The notes under the pieces were generated by a model. That model was not told where the DNA came from. It was given only the letters and a program-made list of their open reading frames with translations, and ran no database searches. From an uncultured Draconibacterium sp. (GTDB taxonomy: Bacteria; Bacteroidota; Bacteroidia; Bacteroidales; Prolixibacteraceae): a DNA stretch of 64,000 nt. Position 1 is the first letter of the stretch. Every line of letters begins with the position of its first letter. Shown here one piece after another: positions 42,584 to 51,850 of the stretch. The position numbers were made by a program, and so were the translations under genes. Location of the stretch: positions 501,001 through 565,000 of the forward strand of contig NZ_OY776411.1 of assembly GCF_963675585.1 (NCBI RefSeq), written 5' to 3'.

Positions 42584-44740
42584 ATGAAACCGAATTTTAA
42601 AGACATAAACATAAAAGCAGCAACTCCGCAGAAAGATACTGCAGAGTGGGCTGAAAAGAACAACATCAGAAAAGACTGGAACACACCGGAGCAAATTCCG
42701 GTAAAACCGGTTTACACCAAAGAAGATTTGGAAGGAATGGAGCAATTGAATTATGCTGCCGGACTAGCACCTTATCTTCGCGGACCTTACTCGGCAATGT
42801 ACGCCATGCGTCCATGGACCATTCGTCAGTACGCGGGTTTTTCTACTGCTGAAGAATCGAATGCATTTTACCGTCGTAACCTGGCTGCCGGACAAAAAGG
42901 TTTGTCGGTTGCATTCGACCTTGCAACACACCGTGGATACGACTCTGATCACCCACGTGTGATTGGCGACGTTGGTAAAGCAGGAGTAGCCATCGACTCG
43001 ATTTTGGATATGAAAATCCTTTTCGACCAGATTCCTTTGGATAAAATGTCGGTATCGATGACCATGAACGGAGCAGTACTTCCGGTATTGGCTTTCTACA
43101 TTGTTACAGGTTTGGAACAAGGAGCAACTTTGGAGCAACTTTCGGGTACCATCCAAAACGATATTCTAAAAGAATTTATGGTGCGTAACACATACATTTA
43201 CCCACCGGAATTCTCAATGAAAATTATTGCTGACATTTTCGAGTACACATCTCAGAAAATGCCGAAGTTCAACTCGATCTCAATTTCGGGTTACCACATG
43301 CAGGAAGCAGGTGCAACTGCCGACATTGAAATGGCTTACACATTGGCCGATGGATTGGATTACTTGCGTGCAGGTATAAATGCCGGAATGGACATCGATG
43401 CTTTCGCACCACGTTTATCGTTCTTCTGGGCGGTTGGAATGAACCACTTTATGGAGATCGCAAAAATGCGTGCAGCTCGTATGATCTGGGCAAAATTGGT
43501 AAAACAATTCAACCCAAAAAATCCAAAATCGATGGCATTGCGTACGCACTCGCAAACTTCGGGATGGTCGTTAACCGAGCAAGATCCTTTCAACAATGTG
43601 GGCCGTACTGCAATTGAAGCAATGGCTGCAACATTGGGAGGAACACAGAGTTTGCACACCAACGCACTGGATGAGGCGATTGCATTACCAACCGATTTCT
43701 CGGCACGTATTGCACGTAACACTCAGCTGTATATTCAGCAGGAAACTGAACTTTGTCGCTCGGCTGATCCATGGGCAGGTTCGTACTACGTTGAAACTTT
43801 AACAAAAGAACTGGCCGACAAAGCATGGGCATTGATCGAAGAAGTTGAAAAACTTGGAGGTATGGCAAAAGCCATCGAAACAGGTGTTCCGAAAATGCGT
43901 ATTGAAGAGGCTGCAGCACGTGCACAGGGAAAAATCGACGGTGGTACTCAAACCATTGTGGGTGTAAATAAATACCGTTTGGAAAAAGAAGATCCGATTG
44001 ATATTTTGGAAGTGGACAACACTGCAGTACGTTTGTCGCAAATCGAAAGATTGAATAAATTGCGTGCAGAACGTAACGAAGAAGAAGTTCAGGCATCGTT
44101 GGCAGCCATTACCAAAGCAGCCGAAACAGGCAAAGGAAACTTATTGGAATTAGCAGTTGACGCGGCACAAAAACGTGCATCGTTGGGTGAAATTTCAGAT
44201 GCTTGCGAAAAAGTTGCAGGAAGATACAAAGCAGTAATCAGAACTATTGAAGGCGTGTACAAAGCAGAAGCACAAGACAAGAGTGAGTTCCAGGAAGCTC
44301 AGGCACTGGCTAAGAAATTTGCAGAAATGCAGGGACGTCAGCCACGTATTATGATTGCAAAAATGGGTCAGGATGGTCACGACCGCGGAGCAAAAGTTGT
44401 TGCAACCGGTTACGCCGACCTTGGTTTCGATGTTGACATGGGACCATTATTCCAGACTCCGGAAGAAAGTGCCAAACAAGCCGTTGAAAACGACGTGCAT
44501 GTTGTAGGTGTTTCTTCGCTGGCTGCAGGTCACAAAACATTGGTTCCTGCCATTATCGAAGAGCTTAAAAAATTAGGCCGCGACGATATTATGGTTATCT
44601 GCGGTGGAGTTATCCCTGCTCAGGATTACCAATTCTTGTACGATGCAGGTGCGGTTGCCATTTTTGGCCCTGGTACCAGTGTTGCAAAAGCAGGTAAACA
44701 AATTCTTGAAGTTTTAATTGAAGCTTATAAAGAAGACTAG
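42584..44740 (+). CDS. mutB: Methylmalonyl-CoA mutase large (alpha) subunit
   Basis: The 718-aa protein is the catalytic subunit. Residues ~60-560 form the (alpha/beta)8 substrate domain, with [19 protein letters not shown] and [20 protein letters not shown] and the radical-active [12 protein letters not shown] region. The C-terminal ~130 residues are the cobalamin domain with the base-off motif in [16 protein letters not shown] (Asp-x-His-x2-Gly, about residue 598). It ends with [19 protein letters not shown]. The subunit and mutA together use adenosylcobalamin. The meaB-type chaperone gene is not in the window. Confidence 0.97.
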   Translation: MKPNFKDINIKAATPQKDTAEWAEKNNIRKDWNTPEQIPVKPVYTKEDLEGMEQLNYAAGLAPYLRGPYSAMYAMRPWTIRQYAGFSTAEESNAFYRRNLAAGQKGLSVAFDLATHRGYDSDHPRVIGDVGKAGVAIDSILDMKILFDQIPLDKMSVSMTMNGAVLPVLAFYIVTGLEQGATLEQLSGTIQNDILKEFMVRNTYIYPPEFSMKIIADIFEYTSQKMPKFNSISISGYHMQEAGATADIEMAYTLADGLDYLRAGINAGMDIDAFAPRLSFFWAVGMNHFMEIAKMRAARMIWAKLVKQFNPKNPKSMALRTHSQTSGWSLTEQDPFNNVGRTAIEAMAATLGGTQSLHTNALDEAIALPTDFSARIARNTQLYIQQETELCRSADPWAGSYYVETLTKELADKAWALIEEVEKLGGMAKAIETGVPKMRIEEAAARAQGKIDGGTQTIVGVNKYRLEKEDPIDILEVDNTAVRLSQIERLNKLRAERNEEEVQASLAAITKAAETGKGNLLELAVDAAQKRASLGEISDACEKVAGRYKAVIRTIEGVYKAEAQDKSEFQEAQALAKKFAEMQGRQPRIMIAKMGQDGHDRGAKVVATGYADLGFDVDMGPLFQTPEESAKQAVENDVHVVGVSSLAAGHKTLVPAIIEELKKLGRDDIMVICGGVIPAQDYQFLYDAGAVAIFGPGTSVAKAGKQILEVLIEAYKED

Positions 44741-44790
44741 GTCAAGGCAAAAGGACAAAGTAGAAAGTCAAAAAATTGACAACAGATACA

Positions 44791-44820
44791 AAGCCGGTTC
44801 CGGGAGGGGCCGGCTTTTTT
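44791..44820 (+). terminator. Terminator after mutB
   Basis: AAGCCGG/CCGGCTT stem and a T6 tract, 50 nt past the mutB stop. Confidence 0.85.
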
Positions 44821-44883
44821 AGTTTAACATACAAACTATCTTTAGAAATTTATTAACTTTAATGTCTAAAATAAATTCTCTTT

Positions 44884-47778
44884 ATGCCCATTTGTACAAA
44901 ACTTGAAATATCTGAATATCTGAACATTACAGAATTTAAAGACTTCATTTTCGAGGTACATAAAAATGGGGATAATCCTCGCATTGAATATTTCAAGCTA
45001 CAAGCCAAACTTGTCGGTGCAGATTATATTTATTGCATTAAAAATGAACTTGAAGAGAAGCTGATTCCATTTATTTATATTTATGATGAAAGAGGATGTG
45101 ACTCAAATCCAAACACTTTATCAGAAATAAATAAAAAAGTTTGGACTGTTGGAGAAGTTCCTCTTGCGATCTCGATCTTTAGTGATGAAATAAAAATTAT
45201 TGATACAAGAAAACCTATCTCCGAAAGAGAAGAAGCAAATATTTATAAGGCTGTAAAAGTCATCTCCGATGAATTAAAATCTCAGATTTTTAGGGGGAGA
45301 ATACTTGAAGAATCATCCAATGACTACCTAAAATTATCTCCTTATGAAAAGTTATTAGCTCATATTGAAGCCAATATTTTAAATAGACAAAAGGAAATTG
45401 GGTGTGGAATTGATCTATTAAAACGTCTAGTCGTAAAATTTATTTTAATTAAGTATCTTGAAGAACAAACTGATGAAAATGACGAAAACGTCTTCACCAA
45501 AAACTATTTCAATCAGTTCTCTTGTACAATTAATCTTGTGGAAAGAAATTTCTGCGACATTTTAAGAAATGGAGATATTGTTTCTTTACTAAATAGCCTT
45601 GATAAAAAATTCAACGGCGGTATTTTCAGAATAGTAGACCAAGAAGAAATTCAAGAAATAAGGAACAGTAACTTTAATCCAATTGCTGATGCTTTAGATG
45701 GTGACAAAGAACTTGAAGGTCAAATTAGAATCTGGCGTTTATATGACTTCAATTTATTACCAATTGAATTTATAAGTAGGTTATATGAGCGTTTCGTTAC
45801 TTCGGGAAATAAACAAAAATCATTTGGTGCATATTATACTCCTCCTCATTTGGCGAGACTATTAGTCGATGAAGTGTTGCCATTTGATAAAAGTATTGAC
45901 TTTAATAATTTTAGAATTTTAGATCCAACATGTGGCTCTGGCATTTTTTTAACGTTAGCCTATAAACGACTAATAACTATCTGGATGCTCTCAAATAATA
46001 AAACCTCAATTAAAGGGAAAAAAGATATTGAAGCCATTCAAAATATTTTGTCGAATTGTATATACGGTATTGATATTAGTGCTGATGCGTTGGCAATTAC
46101 GGCTACTTCACTACAAATAGAGTTAACCAGCCATATTCGCCCTAAAGAAATATGGGAGAATTTGCAGTTTCAAGATCTAGAAGAGCATGGTAACCTAAAA
46201 GAAGTTGGCTTTTTTAAATGGTATTCCTCACAAACAAATAATTATGATATAATTCTCGGAAATCCCCCCTTTAATTTAGATGAAAAAATTGTTAGAGAAA
46301 ATGAATTGTTAGGCAAAGATGTCGATTATTCAAAATTCAAGTATCTCGATTTTAATAAAAAATATAAAGAATTTCCTTACAAAAATCCGGCACTAACTAT
46401 ATTGTATTTTTGTCTATCGAATTTACTTTCTGAAAACGGTGAAATCTTTTTGGTGTTGCCCTCCTCATCCTTTCTTTACATGCCAACTTCTGACAAATTT
46501 AGAACTACAATATTTAAATATTGGAACGTTGCTAAAATTTATGATTTTACTCTCTTAATGAATCATCTTTGGGGCACAAAATCTCCTACTGCAACAATCG
46601 CAATAAAAGTGAACAAACAATTTAGTAACTCAAATGCTATAAATCACTACGTTATTCGAAATACCTTTCTTAATGAGAAAGGATCAGTATTTTTCCAAAT
46701 TGATAAATACGATAGATTTCGAGTTAATAAATCCGAAGCGATTCAATCCAATTTTCCATGGAAACTACATTTATTTGGAGGAGGGAAGTTGAAATTATTT
46801 TTTGATAAGTATAAATCAAACTTCATATCAATCAAAGATTATATTAATACAAATGGTTTCTATTCAACCGGCTTAAGGAATGCAAAAGAAGCGAAAAGAA
46901 CAATTGATATCAAGGGAGAAAAAAAACTTGTTTCTAATAATTTCAAGCAAGATATTCTTGATAATAGATGCATCGAGAATGTAAAAAGTTCAGAGATATA
47001 CAGACACGACGTAAGGGATATATTTGAACCACCGAATGTGTTGATAAGATTAAACCTTAACTATTCTCTGCCTAGTATTTACAATAAGGAAAAGATATTT
47101 TTCCGACCAGGAGTTATTGGAATAAAAGTTAACAAGCTCGAACAGTTCGAAAAACACTTTAAGCTAAACAGAGAATTTTACATTACATTAATTCATTTGT
47201 CTTCTTCTAAAACTTTTATTCAACAAGCAGGGAGTTATAGTATTGATGCTAATGACGTTTTGCAACTACCAATTAATGTTGATGAAATGAATAATTTAAT
47301 CCCATTTCCCAAAGTTAGTGCGATGGAAAAGATCGTATTTGAAGATACTAAACTTTTTATTGAAGATTTTAAAAATGCATCAGGATTGTTTTACACAAAG
47401 GTGAATAAAACAAGGCTTGACAATTATGAAAAGGCATTGTGTGAGATATTGAATGAAATGTTCACAGTGGAAAAGTTTAAATTTCGTACAACCAGAAAAA
47501 TTATCGAAGATGATTATACATGGATCACATTTGAACACAACGAAGCAGAGACAAATTTAGAAACGTGTTTTTCATCAACTAACGAAAACCTATTTAAAGA
47601 AATTCTATCGGATGCACTGACAAATAGTGCGTTAAGCATTAATCAAGTTATAACATATTATGGTGAAAAAAATAAAATTAGCTTTATAAAACCATCAACC
47701 TACAAATATTGGATGCAAAGTATCGCCTACCGTGATGCTGAAAATGTTAAGGCCGATTTATTTAATCAAGGATACTAA
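44884..47778 (+). CDS. DNA adenine methyltransferase, type IIG/Eco57I-like
   Basis: The 964-aa protein combines: an N-terminal ~270-residue domain (KVWTVGEVPLAISIFSDEIK resembles the N-terminal region of restriction-associated adenine methylases), a gamma-class N6-adenine methyltransferase core with FRILDPTCGSGIFLTLAYKR (SAM motif I, about residue 353) and DIILGNPPFN (catalytic NPPF, about 461), and a C-terminal ~350-residue region fit for target recognition. No PD-(D/E)XK catalytic triad is apparent at the N-terminus. The DNA is clearly richer in AT than mutAB. It is one base from the next gene, so both form an operon. Probably a restriction-modification or related defence protein. Confidence 0.8.
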   Translation: MPICTKLEISEYLNITEFKDFIFEVHKNGDNPRIEYFKLQAKLVGADYIYCIKNELEEKLIPFIYIYDERGCDSNPNTLSEINKKVWTVGEVPLAISIFSDEIKIIDTRKPISEREEANIYKAVKVISDELKSQIFRGRILEESSNDYLKLSPYEKLLAHIEANILNRQKEIGCGIDLLKRLVVKFILIKYLEEQTDENDENVFTKNYFNQFSCTINLVERNFCDILRNGDIVSLLNSLDKKFNGGIFRIVDQEEIQEIRNSNFNPIADALDGDKELEGQIRIWRLYDFNLLPIEFISRLYERFVTSGNKQKSFGAYYTPPHLARLLVDEVLPFDKSIDFNNFRILDPTCGSGIFLTLAYKRLITIWMLSNNKTSIKGKKDIEAIQNILSNCIYGIDISADALAITATSLQIELTSHIRPKEIWENLQFQDLEEHGNLKEVGFFKWYSSQTNNYDIILGNPPFNLDEKIVRENELLGKDVDYSKFKYLDFNKKYKEFPYKNPALTILYFCLSNLLSENGEIFLVLPSSSFLYMPTSDKFRTTIFKYWNVAKIYDFTLLMNHLWGTKSPTATIAIKVNKQFSNSNAINHYVIRNTFLNEKGSVFFQIDKYDRFRVNKSEAIQSNFPWKLHLFGGGKLKLFFDKYKSNFISIKDYINTNGFYSTGLRNAKEAKRTIDIKGEKKLVSNNFKQDILDNRCIENVKSSEIYRHDVRDIFEPPNVLIRLNLNYSLPSIYNKEKIFFRPGVIGIKVNKLEQFEKHFKLNREFYITLIHLSSSKTFIQQAGSYSIDANDVLQLPINVDEMNNLIPFPKVSAMEKIVFEDTKLFIEDFKNASGLFYTKVNKTRLDNYEKALCEILNEMFTVEKFKFRTTRKIIEDDYTWITFEHNEAETNLETCFSSTNENLFKEILSDALTNSALSINQVITYYGEKNKISFIKPSTYKYWMQSIAYRDAENVKADLFNQGY

Positions 47779-47779
47779 T

Positions 47780-48397
47780 ATGCATTTCGATCATCTCCCA
47801 CCTTCACATACAAAATATCTTACCGATATACTTTCCATAATAAAGGATGGAATTGCCACGGAGAAAGAACGATTTAAGAAATCCGACCGGGAAAATCTTA
47901 AGAATCAGCAGTTGAGTGACCGATTCAATCAAATAGGAACAAAAAATGAGAAAAATTGGATTGGAGTAAGCAAGGAAAATGAGAATGACAATAGTACCAA
48001 TAGGGAAGATATTTACTTTTATCTTGACGACGATAACAGAACCCGAATATTCTTTGCAGAAGGGAAAAGGCTTCCAAAAGCAGGTTCTAATAGTGAAGAA
48101 GAATATGTTGTAGGTATGAGCTCAACAGGAAAACCTTCGGGAGGTATTCAAAGATTTAAGCTTGGTCTGCATGGAGAACCCGAAACCATGACTGATTATG
48201 CAATAATTGGTTATATTGAAAAAGATTCGTTTTCTAGTTGGCAAATTAAAATCAATAATAAACTAAAATCTGAATATCCAGCAGATTCTACTTTAACAGA
48301 AACCCCAACCAAAGAATCTGATTATATCTCATTACACAACTATTTATCCAATAGCAAAAAATTCAAATTGCATCATTTTTGGATCGATTTAACATAG
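47780..48397 (+). CDS. Putative PD-(D/E)XK nuclease, partner of the methyltransferase
   Basis: The 205-aa protein was not matched to a named family. It carries a strand-turn-strand DIYFYLDDDNRTRIFFAEGK in which Asp77 is followed 17 residues later by Glu94-x-Lys96, as in PD-(D/E)XK endonucleases, with EGKRLPKAG next to it. After it the GIQRFKLGLHG segment resembles a conserved Ile-x-Arg-Phe pattern seen in restriction-associated nuclease-like proteins. The N-terminal helix has Glu residues (28, 30) that could serve as first acidic residue. It begins 1 nt after the methyltransferase stop. A nuclease role is inference. An upstream frame to 47732 exists but lies inside the methyltransferase gene. 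Confidence 0.6.
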   Translation: MHFDHLPPSHTKYLTDILSIIKDGIATEKERFKKSDRENLKNQQLSDRFNQIGTKNEKNWIGVSKENENDNSTNREDIYFYLDDDNRTRIFFAEGKRLPKAGSNSEEEYVVGMSSTGKPSGGIQRFKLGLHGEPETMTDYAIIGYIEKDSFSSWQIKINNKLKSEYPADSTLTETPTKESDYISLHNYLSNSKKFKLHHFWIDLT

Positions 48398-48714
48398 AAT
48401 TGTATTCTGCAATCCCAAATAGTCCGGAGAATTGAATTCTATGGTTATGTTCTGGTGTTAAATACACTTGAAAATCAGATCGAGTTTTTTCGACATGAAT
48501 AACAAATTGTTTTTCCTTCTATTTTTTCTACTGGTACAGATCATATAGTTATACATAAAAAGCCTTCCAATGTTTGAATACTAACAAGTTAATAAAATAA
48601 TTTCTCCCCCCCTCGGCAAAAAATATTTTCATTCCCATGTAACGATTCGTTTACTTCGCATGTATTGTATGTAGTTAATTGATTTTAGAAAGACATTTAC
48701 GACCTTCGTAATTC
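48398..48714. other. Gene-free stretch before the sigma factor gene
   Basis: No supported gene; AT-rich. The promoter of the sigma-factor operon should lie in its last 60 nt, but only a partial match (CGACCTTCG at 48698-48706) was found. Confidence 0.5.
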
Positions 48715-49266
48715 ATGACAGAAAAACTGAGCGACGAATTATTAATGAAGCAACTGGCCCGTGGTAATAAAAATGCTGCAGGCATACTCTACGACAGAAA
48801 CCATAAAAAAGTATATGGGTATTTTGTACGGATGACCAATGATGTGGAGGTCAGCAGAGACCTCACTCAAAACGTTTTTTTGAAAATACTGAAATACAAT
48901 CAAAGCTGGAAACCAGATAAAGTGTTTGCCTACTGGATGTTCCGGATTGCGCGAAATGTATTGGTAGATTATTACCGCGGGTCGAAAAGGTTCTTTGAAT
49001 TGGAAGACGAAAAAAGTATAGCAGGAAAAGATGCCTACTACTCGATTAAAGAAATGGAAACAAAAGAAGCGTATGATTTTTTAATGGAAGCCATGTCGCA
49101 GCTACCACCCGGTTCGCGCGAATTAATTGAGTTAAACAGGTTTCAGGGATTTTCATACAAAGAAATGGCAGAAACTTTATCGTCGAACGAAAATGCTGTA
49201 AAAGTGAAAACATTTAGAGCCATTCAGAAACTAAAAGAGATTTACACAAAAATCATAATCGAATAA
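48715..49266 (+). CDS. ECF-type RNA polymerase sigma factor
   Basis: The 183-aa protein is a sigma-70 family factor of the ECF group. Region 2 is at about residues 20-85 (YDRNHKKVYGYFVRMTNDVE, FAYWMFRIARNVLVDYYRG) and region 4 at about 125-180 with the helix-turn-helix FSYKEMAETLSSNENAVKVK. It sets the transcription of a regulon in response to a signal relayed by its anti-sigma factor, encoded 2 nt downstream. The operon also contains two DUF4097 surface-protein genes, which may be part of the regulon. Confidence 0.93.
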   Translation: MTEKLSDELLMKQLARGNKNAAGILYDRNHKKVYGYFVRMTNDVEVSRDLTQNVFLKILKYNQSWKPDKVFAYWMFRIARNVLVDYYRGSKRFFELEDEKSIAGKDAYYSIKEMETKEAYDFLMEAMSQLPPGSRELIELNRFQGFSYKEMAETLSSNENAVKVKTFRAIQKLKEIYTKIIIE

Positions 49267-49268
49267 AA

Positions 49269-50030
49269 ATGAAGTGTGAAGAAGCAAAAATAAATATTCC
49301 GGAATTTATCGATGGGAAACTCGATGAATCGAGCCGCAGGGCAATGGAAAACCACATACAATCGTGTGAATCGTGCAGGGAAATTTATTCAGAAATAAAA
49401 TCATTTTTGAAATATACCGATTCCCTTCCGGAGATTGAACCGCCGAAAGACATGAAGGCTGAATTTATGTTGATGGCTGAAATGGAAGGAACGGACGAAA
49501 AAATTCGTTCGCTGTTTGTTCCGGCGTGGATTAAAGCAGCTGCCATGATTATTGTAGTGTTCGGCACATTTGCAGTGGGTTATTTTGCGGGGGCAGACAA
49601 AAACAACAGCCAGTTATTAATGGCAGAAATGAATGAATTAAAACAGCAGGTACTATTGGCAGGTTTACGCGACTATTCGGGGCCGCAGAAAATTGAAGCC
49701 GTGTACAGTGTGGCAAACATGGGCGAAACAAATACCGACCTTGTTGATGCTTTGGTTTACACACTTAACAGCGACAAAAATGTTAATGTTCGCTTGGCAG
49801 CCTTAAATGTGTTATCAGGAATGATGACAAAAAATGAAAAAGTTAAAACCGAATTGATAAATGCCCTGGTTATTCAGGACAATCCACTGATTCAGATTTC
49901 GCTGATACAAATACTTACGGAATCGGGTGTAAAAGAAGCCAAAGAAAATATTGAACTGATTTCGGGCAAAGACGAAACCGATCAGAACGTAAAAGATTAC
50001 GCAGAGAATATGATTAAAACAATTATATAA
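49269..50030 (+). CDS. Anti-sigma factor: zf-HC2 domain, TM helix and HEAT-like repeats
   Basis: The 253-aa protein starts with a putative zinc-finger anti-sigma domain: Cys3, then His29-x3-Cys33-x2-Cys36. A membrane helix follows at about residues 88-107 (WIKAAAMIIVVFGTFAVGYF). The extracytoplasmic region (about 115-253) contains HEAT-like helical repeats (IEAVYSVANMGETNTDLVDAL, VNVRLAALNVLSGMM, NPLIQISLIQILTESG). The cytoplasmic domain probably binds the sigma factor encoded upstream; the HEAT region could sense a protein partner outside the membrane. Confidence 0.9.
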   Translation: MKCEEAKINIPEFIDGKLDESSRRAMENHIQSCESCREIYSEIKSFLKYTDSLPEIEPPKDMKAEFMLMAEMEGTDEKIRSLFVPAWIKAAAMIIVVFGTFAVGYFAGADKNNSQLLMAEMNELKQQVLLAGLRDYSGPQKIEAVYSVANMGETNTDLVDALVYTLNSDKNVNVRLAALNVLSGMMTKNEKVKTELINALVIQDNPLIQISLIQILTESGVKEAKENIELISGKDETDQNVKDYAENMIKTII

Positions 50031-50102
50031 AAAGGGAGACAAAGTCAGTGCCGGCCGAATTTGTGTCCGAACGGATGAATGTAAAAAATAAATAAAAGTA
50101 AA

Positions 50103-50894
50103 ATGAAAAGAATAACAATACTACTGGTAATATTTGTTTTGCCTCTGGTTCTTTTTAGCCAGGAAAACAAATTTGAATACACTCCAAAAGTAAAGAACAA
50201 GATTGAAGTGACTGATCTTTTGGGAAAGATTATGCTAAAGAATACAACAGGAAATGCAATTGTGATTGAGTCGGACTTTAAACTGAAAAAGCCAGACAGA
50301 GCAGATGGATTAATGTTGTTGGGAGCAGCAGAAGACAATACCGGACTTGGTGTTAACCTGATTGAAGAAAACGGTGTGGTTACAATAATTGGAGTTACAA
50401 AAAAGGTAAAAGACCACACCTATACAATTTCTATTCCCGATGGAATTGCAGTAAACATTGACTATCACAGTCCGTTTGCAAATGGTGATCTGGAAATCGA
50501 CTCATACAAAGGAAGCCTGGAATTAAAAACCCTGGCAGCCGGAGTTAAACTAACCAATTGCACCGGGCCATTTACTGTGAGTTCAATAAGTGGCGATATT
50601 GAAGCCGTTTTTGGCAGCTTGAACCAGGAACAACCTACTTCGCTGGCATCGGTGAGCGGATTGGTTGATGTAACTTTGCCTGCCAGTACCAAGGCAAACA
50701 TTCAGGTTTCCAACATTACAGGCGACGTATACAACAATCTCGACTTAAAAAACAGCTCGAAACAAAACGATGAACGCTCCGACGGTTTAAAGGAAATTAA
50801 ACATCGAAACAACTCGGAATACACTTTAAATGGTGGCGGACAAAAATTGTTCTTAAAATCGGTATCGGGGAATATTTATTTGAGAAAAAAATAA
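50103..50894 (+). CDS. Secreted DUF4097-type beta-helix protein
   Basis: The 263-aa protein has a signal peptide (ends LFSQEN) and a DUF4097-like domain, a right-handed beta-helix with regular strands (GSLELKTLAAGVKLTNCTGP, SSISGDIEAVFGSLNQ, NITGDVYNNLDLKN, VSGNIYLRKK). The repeating SG-D/N-I-Y pattern is shared with the next gene. The family is related to DUF2807 (2660-3367). It is probably on the surface or in the periplasm and part of the ECF operon. Confidence 0.85.
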   Translation: MKRITILLVIFVLPLVLFSQENKFEYTPKVKNKIEVTDLLGKIMLKNTTGNAIVIESDFKLKKPDRADGLMLLGAAEDNTGLGVNLIEENGVVTIIGVTKKVKDHTYTISIPDGIAVNIDYHSPFANGDLEIDSYKGSLELKTLAAGVKLTNCTGPFTVSSISGDIEAVFGSLNQEQPTSLASVSGLVDVTLPASTKANIQVSNITGDVYNNLDLKNSSKQNDERSDGLKEIKHRNNSEYTLNGGGQKLFLKSVSGNIYLRKK

Positions 50895-50907
50895 AAAGAA
50901 GTGACCG

Positions 50908-51558
50908 ATGAAAACAATAGCGATATTCTGTGCCATTCTTTTGTGCACATCAACAGAAGTATTCTCACAAAAAATTATTGATGAGAAAATAGAAGTGAAC
51001 AACCGGGAAACAACAATGAATTTCAAATTTGCAGATGACATTGTATTAGAAGCCTGGGATAAAAATTACATTGAACTGCACGTTGAAGTAAACATTGACG
51101 ACAACAAATACAACGAGTATTATGCATTGGAAATTGATAAAAACGGTAATGACATAACACTGGAAGAAGAAATTGATTTTGAAAAAATTAAAGAACTAAA
51201 AGGTTCGCGTAACAATTGCAGTTTCAATACCGATTTGCACTACACCCTCAAAATTCCCAAAAATCTGAAGGTTGATTTAGAAACCATTTCCGGAGAAATT
51301 GAATTGATTGGTTGTGAAGGACAAATGTCAATACATTCCATTAGCGGATTTATCGATTATTCCATCCCAGAAAACCACAAAGCCAATATTGATTTGTCGA
51401 CAATTACAGGCGATGTTTACAGCAATGTAAAATTCGACAACAAAACGAAGGAAAACATTTCGTGGGTGGGAACTAAACAAGAATTTTCTCTGAATGGAGG
51501 CAGCACCGAAGTAGACCTGAAAACAGTAAGTGGCGACATTTATTTAAGAAAATACTAA
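50908..51558 (+). CDS. Secreted DUF4097-type beta-helix protein
   Basis: The 216-aa protein resembles its upstream neighbour in layout: a signal peptide (ends EVFSQK) and a strand-rich C-terminal part (LETISGEIELIGCEGQM, HSISGFIDYSIP, TITGDVYSNVKF, KTVSGDIYLRKY). The last motif repeats the neighbour's end, so the two are paralogs created by duplication. It ends the operon, with a terminator 23 nt later. Confidence 0.83.
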   Translation: MKTIAIFCAILLCTSTEVFSQKIIDEKIEVNNRETTMNFKFADDIVLEAWDKNYIELHVEVNIDDNKYNEYYALEIDKNGNDITLEEEIDFEKIKELKGSRNNCSFNTDLHYTLKIPKNLKVDLETISGEIELIGCEGQMSIHSISGFIDYSIPENHKANIDLSTITGDVYSNVKFDNKTKENISWVGTKQEFSLNGGSTEVDLKTVSGDIYLRKY

Positions 51559-51580
51559 GAAACTATTTCGTAAACACAGA

Positions 51581-51610
51581 AAGCCGGTTCATTTTTGATC
51601 CGGCTTTTTT
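51581..51610 (+). terminator. Terminator after the sigma/anti-sigma/DUF4097 operon
   Basis: 7-bp stem AAGCCGG/CCGGCTT with a 12-nt loop, then T6. Confidence 0.8.
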
Positions 51611-51850
51611 ATTTGCCAAACTCCACCATTTTTATACAATAATCCACCAATTGTATTCAAAACTCCACCTTATATTTACTTTTGTGATTCATATTTGTGA
51701 AAGAGAACAAAACTTTACGTCAGGTTACAATACTGGAGTTAACAGGCACATACAGAAATTTAAATTTCTGCAGAACTTGAAAACATAAGAAACCACAGTA
51801 TGTACAGCAACCTTACATTTTGAATTTTTAAAACTAATTATATCAAACCT

